Shown: positions 13,818-21,094 of the stretch, in pieces | Position numbering within the stretch: the first letter of the stretch is position 1 | Layout: each line of letters starts with the position of its first letter | DNA from: Arthrobacter cryoconiti | GTDB lineage: Bacteria; Actinomycetota; Actinomycetes; Actinomycetales; Micrococcaceae | Length of the DNA: 64,000 nucleotides | Assembly (NCBI RefSeq): GCF_020905375.1 | Contig: NZ_JAJJBU010000022.1 | Location: 1-64,000 of the forward strand | Reading direction: 5' to 3' | The notes under the pieces: model-generated | What the model was told of the DNA's origin: nothing | The model's database searches: none | The model's input: the letters and a program-made list of their open reading frames with translations, nothing else | Made by a program: the position numbers and the translations under genes

Positions 13818-16148
13818 CTACTTGAGGGAGGCCCCGATCAAGGCGCTGGTGGCCGAGATGATAGTGATTTGTTTCGCGGCGCCCGCCGGAGGGATGTACA
13901 TGACCACCGGCTCGGCATAGTTGATGGTGAAGCCCTTAGTGGTCTCTGCACCTCCCGCGAAGACGGCAGCGTCAGGAGAGATGGTGAGGGTGGCGTTCTC
14001 TTTGGACGTGGCATCAGTGCCGAAGGTGTATCCCACCACGACCATCGCTCCGCCGTCGGAGGTGTGCATGGCCAAGGTGGCCGCTTTGTCAGCCGTGTGG
14101 GTGAAGACGTAGCTGGCATCCTTAGCATCAGCGAGAACCTTGGCCTGGGCTTCCAGGACACTGGTGGTGTAAACGCTGTCCTTGAAGGTATCTTTCCACT
14201 TGCTATCTGCGTTGGTTAACCGGTCGCTGAAGGCGGCTACGGCTTCCGTTGGGCTCATCAATAAACCACTGGCGTCCAGTGCCACTGCGGGTGTGCCTTC
14301 TTTGTCAACAGCTGGGAAAGTCAGTCCAGGCAGGAGCGGAGTGGCCTGAACCAGCTTGTAGGGCTCACGGGCGGAGCTTTGAACAAGTGTCAACAGCTGC
14401 GGAAGCGCGTTATTTTCGCCCTGGGTGACGAACATTGCCGAGCGGGGCCAGGTGGACGAGGTGGTGACCACCCCCGCCAGCAGCTTCGTGGCATTGACCG
14501 GCTCAGGGGCGGCTTGCTCGGGTAGCTGGGAGCGAATCTTGTAGTTCGCGGTGCGCACTACCAGGGCATTTCCCGCGACCCGTGGGTCAAGTTTTGCAGC
14601 GTCCTTGGCATTGTCCCCGCTCGCCACCACGGTGGCTACGTCCGATACGATGCGCTGCACCTGGCTATCGAGCAGTGCCGGAATGCCTGCGGCAGTCGGT
14701 TCAGTAGTTGGTTCAGTAGTTGTCCCGGTGGGTGTTGCAACTACCGGGGTGGGCGGCGCTGTGCTTGAATCGGCTGCGACAGCCGGGCCAAGACTTCCTG
14801 CAAACAGAACGACGGCTACTCCGGCTCCCCAACGTAGGGAAGAAAATTCGCTCTTTCCTCCCTTTTTCCAACGGCTCTTGCGAGGCTTTGCGCCCGGGCC
14901 CTTGCCAATGACCGGGCTTTCCGCAGAAGACTGTTCCACAGCTTTCCCCGCAGAACCATCTGCGGGGCCGCTAGCGACTCCCCCCGGTCCATTGTGGCCG
15001 TCGTTGTCGCCGCGATCGTTACCGTTACCACTGCCGTCGTCGTCGCCGCGATCGTTACCGTTACCACTGCCGGCGTCGTGACTGCCGGCGTCGTGACTAC
15101 CGGCGTCGTGACTGTCGGCATTGCTGCCCTCTGTCCTCGAGCCCGCATTCGTTTCGAACGTGCCGTGGTCATCTGCGTCGGCATCCTTTAGCTGCGCGGA
15201 ACCGTCCTTCTTCCATTCGGTCCCATCAAGGGTGATGGCAGCGGTTTTCGTTTCCGGACTTTCGGTCACGGAAGCAGGAAACGCCGAAGTGTGATCCGGG
15301 CGCGCCTGCGCCCCCGGATGATCAGCAGCGTCTTTGCCCTCTGCGATACCGTCGCTAGGCTGTACGCCCCTGCCAGCTCGGCGAGCGTCGGCAATCGTTG
15401 CCGGTTTAGGCTGCGCTGCGGTATTCGCTACCTCGCGAGCAGCTACGATCTTAGCCACTTCCATGGCCCCCGTTGCGGGATCGGACGCTACGCGGCCAGC
15501 TGCGCGGCGACCAGCCACCTGAGGCTGCGTGCCCTTGGGCTTGCGCGGGGTCATCCATAGCAAGAGGGCTGCGAGCGCCAGTAAAGCAGCGCCGAAGACC
15601 ATCAGAGGTATGGCCCATGGAGTTTGTGCGTCATTGGCCGTGGTGAGGGAAATATCAGTGGGTGCCGGCGCGGTCCCATCGGAGGAGAGCAGGAGAGCCC
15701 AATCCCCGTGGCCAGGTGCCTGCCACGTGTAGCTGAGGCTAGTGTCGGCTTTTTCTTCACTGACCCACATATCCGAACCTGATGGGTTGGGCACCTTCTC
15801 CACACCGGACTTACTTTCGGTTTCCAATGTTGTGAAGTCCGCATTGGCTCCGGTTACGGATGTATGGGCCGCGTCGGCGACCCACCCCTGGACATCACGA
15901 ACTGATCCCACCGCTAGTTGGATAGGACCATTCGCTTTGATATTCAAGGTGAAGTGGCCATCCTTGGCCTTGAGTACCTCTGGACCTATCACCGTCAGCG
16001 GCGCCGGTGTCACGGAGCCGGAAACGGCTGCTGTGATCGTGGCAGGCGGGAGCCAGAGGGTTCGCTGGCCGATCCCTAATCCGAGGATCACCAGACCCAC
16101 TATGCCTAGAACAATTGCAATCTTTGAACGCAAGTACTTACCTAACAT
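13818..16148 (-). CDS. Large three-TM surface protein with internal repeats, unknown function
   Basis: A 776-residue protein I cannot assign to a named family. Visible plan: TM1 at residues 7-29, an outside Ser/Thr/Val-rich beta-type domain to about 175, TM2 at 176-198, a long acidic inside linker (200-430), TM3 at about 434-457, then an outside domain of some 320 residues rich in Ala, Thr and Val. The linker carries three tandem SHDAG units and two tandem 12-residue GSGNGNDRGDDD-type units. The ATG at 16148 comes 7 nt after TAGTTT, so it is probably leaderless. Divergent from the AI-2E transporter gene. Confidence 0.75.
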   Translation of the reverse strand: MLGKYLRSKIAIVLGIVGLVILGLGIGQRTLWLPPATITAAVSGSVTPAPLTVIGPEVLKAKDGHFTLNIKANGPIQLAVGSVRDVQGWVADAAHTSVTGANADFTTLETESKSGVEKVPNPSGSDMWVSEEKADTSLSYTWQAPGHGDWALLLSSDGTAPAPTDISLTTANDAQTPWAIPLMVFGAALLALAALLLWMTPRKPKGTQPQVAGRRAAGRVASDPATGAMEVAKIVAAREVANTAAQPKPATIADARRAGRGVQPSDGIAEGKDAADHPGAQARPDHTSAFPASVTESPETKTAAITLDGTEWKKDGSAQLKDADADDHGTFETNAGSRTEGSNADSHDAGSHDAGSHDAGSGNGNDRGDDDGSGNGNDRGDNDGHNGPGGVASGPADGSAGKAVEQSSAESPVIGKGPGAKPRKSRWKKGGKSEFSSLRWGAGVAVVLFAGSLGPAVAADSSTAPPTPVVATPTGTTTEPTTEPTAAGIPALLDSQVQRIVSDVATVVASGDNAKDAAKLDPRVAGNALVVRTANYKIRSQLPEQAAPEPVNATKLLAGVVTTSSTWPRSAMFVTQGENNALPQLLTLVQSSAREPYKLVQATPLLPGLTFPAVDKEGTPAVALDASGLLMSPTEAVAAFSDRLTNADSKWKDTFKDSVYTTSVLEAQAKVLADAKDASYVFTHTADKAATLAMHTSDGGAMVVVGYTFGTDATSKENATLTISPDAAVFAGGAETTKGFTINYAEPVVMYIPPAGAAKQITIISATSALIGASLK
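15000..15120. repeat. In-frame 36-bp and 15-bp tandem repeats
   Basis: Two copies of a 36-bp unit (period seen from CGCCGCGATCGTTACCG at 15008 and 15044) and three copies of a 15-bp unit built on CGGCGTCGTGACT (about 15070-15115). Both periods are multiples of three and encode the Gly/Asn/Asp and SHDAG repeats of the surface protein's linker. Confidence 0.85.
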
Positions 16149-16155
16149 CGGCTGA

Positions 16156-16161
16156 AAACTA
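16156..16161 (-). promoter_or_regulatory. -10 box of leaderless surface protein gene
   Basis: TAGTTT ending 7 nt before the ATG at 16148. Confidence 0.5.
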
Positions 16162-16286
16162 CTGTGATCGTTTGTTCTAGGGTAACCGAACCGTTATCTT
16201 TGGGGCAGCCCGGGAGGGCAAGCTCACGTTGGCCCTCATCACTTTCCTCTGGCCGCCGCGCCGGAAATCTGCCTCCCGGAATTAGC

Positions 16287-16341
16287 AGCTGCCATCAATC
16301 GCGCTGGTAATGTCATAGCACCACTTACCAGCGCGGGCAGC
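16287..16341 (+). promoter_or_regulatory. Long hairpin upstream of the AI-2E transporter gene
   Basis: CGCGCTGGTAA (16300-16310) and TTACCAGCGCG (16325-16335) pair perfectly over 11 bp; CTGCC before and GGCAG after extend the stem past an internal bulge. It is 37 nt from the GTG start, in the 229-bp divergent region, with no T-run. A 5' UTR structure or an operator are both possible. Confidence 0.5.
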
Positions 16342-16377
16342 ACTTCGCTGCGGCCCCGGACACAAAGGCTGCCTACC

Positions 16378-17733
16378 GTGAGCTCCTCCATGCCACCAGA
16401 TTCCACCGGTTCCAACACCGATTCCGCCGCCGGTGCTTCCACTCACGACACCGAGAGCCCGGTACAGGAGCCCGAGGCAACGTCTTTCGTCGAGCAAGCT
16501 CGTGGAGTCGATCAGCACGAGATAATCCAACCGGGGCCTGTACGAGCAGGCGGTTGGCGCGCTTGGCTGGTGAAGAAGATCTCCCAACCGATTCCTGGGG
16601 CGCAACCGCGGGTTCGCTTCAGTCTGCCAAACGAGTCCTTGGGAATCGCGGACATCCCGGCTCCTGCCGTCAGCGCCGAGCAAACAGAAACTATGGGACT
16701 TTTCCGTCACCCCATCTACTACGGTTTCATGGGTACGGTGGGTGTTGGCATCGCCTTGGCCGTGAGTTACATCATGTCCAATACGTCCCAGCTGCTCTTG
16801 TGGATCGTCACGGCCTTGTTCATTGCCTTGGGTCTTGACCCGGTGGTGCGATGGCTGGAGCGGCGTTCAGTTCCCCGTCCCGTCGGAATCGTATTGGTCC
16901 TGGTCACGCTGTTGGGGATTGTCGCCATATTCTTCGCAACACTTATTCCCACTATCGTCACCCAAACCACGCAACTGATAAACAAGGCTCCGGGTTGGAT
17001 AACAGACTTCTTCAACTCCGATTTCTTCCGCAACATTGACGGCCAGTACCACGTGCTGGACACCATCAACGAACAGGTCGCCAAGTTCTTCCAAGACGCT
17101 CAGGCAGTGGGAGGCATCTTTGGTGGCGTGCTGGGTGTTGGGACCACCATAGCCAACGGTTTGTTTGGGACCTTGATTGTTCTGGTGTTGAGCTTGTACT
17201 TTCTGGCATCACTTCCAGCTATCAAACGGTGGGGCTACCGGTTGGCACCGCGCTCACGCCGTGCCCGGGTGGAGGAGCTAAGCGAGGAAATCACCAGGGG
17301 CGTGGGCAATTACGTGATCGGTCAGGTGTGCGTTGCGGTGATCAATGCAACCGTCGCCTTCATCATCATGAGCATCCTGCATGTGCCCTTCAGCGTTCTG
17401 CTGGCATTCGTGGTGGCGCTGTTGGCGTTCATCCCGCTGGTAGGCGGGATGATAGCTGCCGTGGTGGTTATCGCGGTCAGCTTGACTGTTGGATGGCAGA
17501 CGGCGCTCATTTACGCGATCTGCTATCTGGCCTACCTGCAGTTTGAGGCCTACTTTGTTTCTCCACGCATTATGCAAAAGGCGGTTGCTGTTCCCGGCGC
17601 CATAGCCGTCATTTCCGTCATCGCGGGCGGAAGCCTCTTGGGCGTACTCGGCGCCCTCATTGCCATCCCAACGGCCGCCGCGGTGATGCTCCTGGTGAAA
17701 GAAGTCTTCATCGCGCGTCAAGACAAGCACTAG
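16378..17733 (+). CDS. AI-2E family transporter
   Basis: A 451-residue membrane protein of the AI-2E/PerM family. The first 100 residues are hydrophilic and Ser/Glu-rich; about eight membrane helices follow from residue 120. Family features include LDPVVRWLERRSVPRPVGI after the first helices, the long amphipathic loop with LINKAPGWITDFF, and LAFIPLVGGMIAAVVV in the C-terminal half. Members move small molecules or act as Na+/H+ antiporters; the original AI-2 assignment does not hold for all, so the substrate is open. GTG at 16378 follows AAAGG by about 10 nt; an ATG 12 nt downstream is an alternative start. Confidence 0.88.
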   Translation: MSSSMPPDSTGSNTDSAAGASTHDTESPVQEPEATSFVEQARGVDQHEIIQPGPVRAGGWRAWLVKKISQPIPGAQPRVRFSLPNESLGIADIPAPAVSAEQTETMGLFRHPIYYGFMGTVGVGIALAVSYIMSNTSQLLLWIVTALFIALGLDPVVRWLERRSVPRPVGIVLVLVTLLGIVAIFFATLIPTIVTQTTQLINKAPGWITDFFNSDFFRNIDGQYHVLDTINEQVAKFFQDAQAVGGIFGGVLGVGTTIANGLFGTLIVLVLSLYFLASLPAIKRWGYRLAPRSRRARVEELSEEITRGVGNYVIGQVCVAVINATVAFIIMSILHVPFSVLLAFVVALLAFIPLVGGMIAAVVVIAVSLTVGWQTALIYAICYLAYLQFEAYFVSPRIMQKAVAVPGAIAVISVIAGGSLLGVLGALIAIPTAAAVMLLVKEVFIARQDKH

Positions 17734-17754
17734 TGGCACCACGGCGATGCTTGC

Positions 17755-18561
17755 TTAGTTCGTTGCCGCAGCAGCCACGGGAGCAGCTACAGGCCCCTCC
17801 CATTCGGTGTCCAATTCCACAGGCGCACCAAGCACCGTGGAGACGATCAGGTTCAACGCCCGGGCCGCATACTTTTCGCCCACCCACAGGTGCTTGGCCC
17901 CATCTACCCCGATCACTTTGGCTTGAGGCACCCGGGCAAAACGTGTGCGGGCTTCCTCGGGCCGGAGGTAATCGTCTAATTCCGGGACCAAAACGGTCAA
18001 GGGCTTCCCGAACGCCGCCCACGCATCCAAATCTATTGCTTCTGCGTGGTGCAGCGGCGGAGACAGCAGCACGGCACCCTCTATTTGCGCAGCGACCGGA
18101 TCCAACGCTCCATATTTGAGGACCAGCTCGGTACCAAACGACCACCCTACGAGCCAGCGATTCGCCAAGCCCCTTCTCACAGCGAAATCCACGGCAGCGG
18201 CAACGTCTGCTTTCTCACCGATTCCGCCGTCGAATTTCCCTTCGCTGGTCCCCCGCGGGGACGTGGTGCCCCGGGTATTGAAACGCAGCACAGCAATCCC
18301 CGCCAGTGCCGGCAATCGGTAGGAGGCCTTCTTATACACGTGCGAATCCATGAATCCGCCATGGGTGGGAAGCGGATGGAACGTGATCAGCGTCGCCGCC
18401 ACTACGCCGTCGGACGGCATCGCTAGCTCACCGACAAGTCGCAGTCCGTCGGAAGTCACTAGCTCAATGTTTTCCCGCACTGCGGGCAGGATGGTGGAGG
18501 CCCGGACCGGAACAGCGGCACCGGAATCGGCGAAGACGAGGGAAGCTGGGTCAAAATCCAT
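17755..18561 (-). CDS. Alpha/beta hydrolase
   Basis: A 268-residue cytoplasmic hydrolase. It has an oxyanion-side LITFHPLPTHGG, the RFNTRGTTSPRG segment common to this group, the nucleophile elbow VGWSFGTEL with Ser, an Asp in VLVPELDDYLRPEEA and a late His in GAKHLWVGE. The arrangement is close to YsgA/KANL3-type serine hydrolases; the substrate is not known. The ATG at 18561 is chosen because the reading frame further upstream lies inside the preceding gene; the gap to that gene's stop is only 10 nt, so the two form an operon. Confidence 0.85.
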   Translation of the reverse strand: MDFDPASLVFADSGAAVPVRASTILPAVRENIELVTSDGLRLVGELAMPSDGVVAATLITFHPLPTHGGFMDSHVYKKASYRLPALAGIAVLRFNTRGTTSPRGTSEGKFDGGIGEKADVAAAVDFAVRRGLANRWLVGWSFGTELVLKYGALDPVAAQIEGAVLLSPPLHHAEAIDLDAWAAFGKPLTVLVPELDDYLRPEEARTRFARVPQAKVIGVDGAKHLWVGEKYAARALNLIVSTVLGAPVELDTEWEGPVAAPVAAAATN

Positions 18562-18571
18562 GCTGTCAAGA

Positions 18572-18904
18572 CTATCTGTACCTGTAGCTGCGTCCTCGCC
18601 AACAGTTCCCGTGCCAATGCCGACGCTCGCGCAGTCCAGCTTCCGCACCGAACATGGCGTCTTCGCGCCACACCACCAGATGTGCCATACCCGCTTGCAC
18701 AGAGTGATTACACCCCGGGCAGGTGTAGACCTTCAGCGCATTGCCGCGGCTGATGGTTCGCACTATCCATTCCCCGTCGGGCGCTGATTCGTGCTCCGGG
18801 AGTCCCATGCGTGCCCGGCTTAGATCCACTTCTTGCCCGTCTGGTGACCGCTTGCCGCCGGCAACTGGAGTTCGACGGCGTCGCGGATGGTTTGAACGGG
18901 GCAT
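18572..18904 (-). CDS. Small Cys/His protein of unknown function
   Basis: A 110-residue protein starting with a strongly basic MPRSNHPRRRRTPVAGGKR segment, then SRGNALKVYTCPGCNHSVQAGMAH and a final RRHWHGNCWRG. The CPGC pair plus the later His and Cys look like a zinc-binding treble-clef or HNH-like core, though no nuclease motif is complete. I do not recognise a named family; orthologous small proteins are common in actinobacteria next to this hydrolase. CACAAT stands 6 nt before the ATG and may be a weak -10. It precedes the alpha/beta hydrolase by 10 nt. Confidence 0.75.
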   Translation of the reverse strand: MPRSNHPRRRRTPVAGGKRSPDGQEVDLSRARMGLPEHESAPDGEWIVRTISRGNALKVYTCPGCNHSVQAGMAHLVVWREDAMFGAEAGLRERRHWHGNCWRGRSYRYR

Positions 18905-19032
18905 GCCACCATTGTGCCGCACAGGTTACGGACCGGTCACATCGGGGCGACGCTGTCCCGTACTGAAAATTCGGAACCAACCGTTCGTGCTCACGACAAG
19001 CGTTCACGGACCGCGCCAACTGATCAACCCGG

Positions 19033-19038
19033 TAGGGT
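19033..19038 (+). promoter_or_regulatory. -10 box of leaderless nucS
   Basis: TAGGGT, 7 nt before the GTG at 19046, with no ribosome-binding site between. Confidence 0.55.
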
Positions 19039-19045
19039 GTAATGC

Positions 19046-19741
19046 GTGCGTTTAGTAATTGCCAAGTGCTCCGTCGACTACGTCGGACGCCTCAAAGCCC
19101 ATCTCCCCCTCGCCGTCCGGCTGCTGCTGGTCAAAGCCGACGGCTCCGTACTGGTCCATTCTGACGGCGGCTCATACAAGCCGCTGAACTGGATGAGCCC
19201 ACCCGCCACACTGCGCCGGGTGGTCGCCGCCGACGCGGAACTTGAAGACGGTGTAGTGGAGCAATGGATCGTCCAATCCACCAAGGCGGACGACAAACTC
19301 ATTATCAACATCCACGAACAGCTACACGAGTCCAGCCATGATTTAGGCACGGACCCTGGGCTCATCAAGGATGGAGTTGAAGCGGATCTGCAGCGCCTGC
19401 TGGCGGCACAGATCGAGCTCTTGGGAACAGGATTCACGTTGATCCGTCGTGAATATTTCACAGCGATCGGCCCGGTGGATATTTTGGCGCGGGACAGCGC
19501 GGGGGCAACCGTGGCTATTGAACTCAAGCGCCGTGGTGACATCGACGGCGTCGAACAACTCAGCCGGTACTTAGAACTCCTGAACCGGGACCCCCTGCTA
19601 GCCCCGGTGCGTGGTATCTTTGCCGCTCAGGCGATCAAGCCACAAGCTCGGGTACTGGCCACGGATCGCGGGATTGAATGCAAAACCTTGGACTATGACG
19701 CCATGCGCGGGGTCGATGACAGCTGGACCCGGCTCTTCTAG
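19046..19741 (+). CDS. nucS: Mismatch endonuclease NucS/EndoMS
   Basis: Cuts both strands at G-T, G-G and T-T mismatches and carries the non-canonical mismatch repair used by actinobacteria, which lack MutS/MutL. The 231-residue product begins [16 protein letters not shown], typical of the N-terminal dimer domain, and its C-terminal nuclease domain shows the catalytic Asp in GPVDILARD and ELK in [11 protein letters not shown] (PD-(D/E)XK class). The last residues DSWTRLF may be the sliding-clamp contact. The GTG at 19046 stands 7 nt after TAGGGT. nagA follows 34 bp later with its own promoter. Confidence 0.95.
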   Translation: MRLVIAKCSVDYVGRLKAHLPLAVRLLLVKADGSVLVHSDGGSYKPLNWMSPPATLRRVVAADAELEDGVVEQWIVQSTKADDKLIINIHEQLHESSHDLGTDPGLIKDGVEADLQRLLAAQIELLGTGFTLIRREYFTAIGPVDILARDSAGATVAIELKRRGDIDGVEQLSRYLELLNRDPLLAPVRGIFAAQAIKPQARVLATDRGIECKTLDYDAMRGVDDSWTRLF

Positions 19742-19763
19742 GGACTAGCGCTTTGCACCCGAC

Positions 19764-19769
19764 TAGACT
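19764..19769 (+). promoter_or_regulatory. -10 box of leaderless nagA
   Basis: TAGACT, 6 nt before the ATG at 19776. It gives nagA its own start in the 34-bp gap after nucS. Confidence 0.55.
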
Positions 19770-19775
19770 GGATCC

Positions 19776-21026
19776 ATGACTCTCCACCATGATGGTCCCA
19801 CAGCGGCACCGCTCAAAAAACTCATCCACGGCCAAATCGCTACGGACCATGGAATCATCAAAAGTGGCCTGCTAGCCATCTCCGGGGACAGAATTCTCTA
19901 CGCTGGCCGGGCGGACCATTTTGATGAACCAGGCTTTGGCGACGATGACCTCCAAGCAGTCAACGTCATCTCCATTCCCGACGGACACTATGTAATCCCT
20001 GGCCTGGTCGATATCCACAACCACGGGGGCAACGGCGGAGACTTCCCGGGCGGCAATGAGGAGTCAGCACGGACTGCCGTGGACTTCTTGCATAAAGCAG
20101 GCACCACCACTCTGCTGGCGAGCATGGTCACAGCCGCACCAAAGGATCTCCTAGCCGGAATTGGTCTCTACGCCAAAATGACCGACGAAGGCTTATTGGC
20201 CGGAATTCACCTAGAGGGTCCCTTCCTCTCTCATTCCCGATGCGGAGCACAAAACCCCGCTTTCTTGCTCGAGCCAGACTTGGAACTCCTGGCCCAGCTG
20301 ATCCAGGCAGGTCAGGGACATATTGCCACCATGACGTACGCGCCGGAACTCCCGGGAGCCGCTGAGTTGGTGGATGTACTGACCACCCACGGCATCACCC
20401 CGTCAGTGGGTCACACAAACGCCGACGCCGCCACGACCCTCGCGTCGCTGGATCAGGCAAGAGATGGACTTGATTCCACCGGCTTTGACGGAACATCCGG
20501 CCGTCCCACCGTCACGCACCTATTCAACGGTATGCCGCCAATGCACCACCGCTCACCGGGGCCGGTCGCAGCGTCTTTGCGCGCTGCCAGGGCCGGGCAC
20601 GCCGCCGTCGAACTCGTTGCCGATAACACCCATCTAGACCCGGAAACAGTCAGAATGGTCTTTGAACTGGTCGGTGCCGAAAATATTCTATTGGTGACAG
20701 ACTCCATGGCAGCCGCGGGGCTGGCAGATGGGCCGTACATGCTGGGCCCGTCCCCGGTCACCGTCACCAACGGCGTTGCCACCTTGGATGCGACCGGATC
20801 CATTGCCGGTGGCACAGCCACTTTACTGGACGTAATCCGGCGAACAGTTGCAGCGGGCGTGAAGCTCACGGATGCCCTGCATTCCGCGACAGTGACTCCA
20901 GCAGCCGTCCTCGGGCTCACCGACGAGGTCGGTGCGCTGCGCCGCGGACTGCGCGCCGACGCCGTGATTGTGGACTCGGAGCTGGAACTGGTGCACGTGC
21001 TCCGGGCTGGGGTCTGGCTGAACTAA
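19776..21026 (+). CDS. nagA: N-acetylglucosamine-6-phosphate deacetylase
   Basis: Removes the acetyl group from GlcNAc-6-P, producing glucosamine-6-P for NagB; amidohydrolase fold, metal-dependent, cytoplasmic. The 416-residue product has the metal-site VDIHNHGGNGGDF, HLEGPFLS (Glu ligand), SVGHTNADA, the HLFNGMPPMHHRSPG histidines and the catalytic Asp in VTDSMAAAGL. Length is slightly above the usual 380-400. It supports recycling of cell-wall and chitin-derived amino sugars. The gene is not clustered with nagB or with a PTS in this window. Confidence 0.95.
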   Translation: MTLHHDGPTAAPLKKLIHGQIATDHGIIKSGLLAISGDRILYAGRADHFDEPGFGDDDLQAVNVISIPDGHYVIPGLVDIHNHGGNGGDFPGGNEESARTAVDFLHKAGTTTLLASMVTAAPKDLLAGIGLYAKMTDEGLLAGIHLEGPFLSHSRCGAQNPAFLLEPDLELLAQLIQAGQGHIATMTYAPELPGAAELVDVLTTHGITPSVGHTNADAATTLASLDQARDGLDSTGFDGTSGRPTVTHLFNGMPPMHHRSPGPVAASLRAARAGHAAVELVADNTHLDPETVRMVFELVGAENILLVTDSMAAAGLADGPYMLGPSPVTVTNGVATLDATGSIAGGTATLLDVIRRTVAAGVKLTDALHSATVTPAAVLGLTDEVGALRRGLRADAVIVDSELELVHVLRAGVWLN

Positions 21027-21094
21027 AAGCTGTGGGCACCTGCCGAGCAGCTAGTCTTCACGAAAGCTGATTGGCGCGGCTCGTTTTGCAACAG

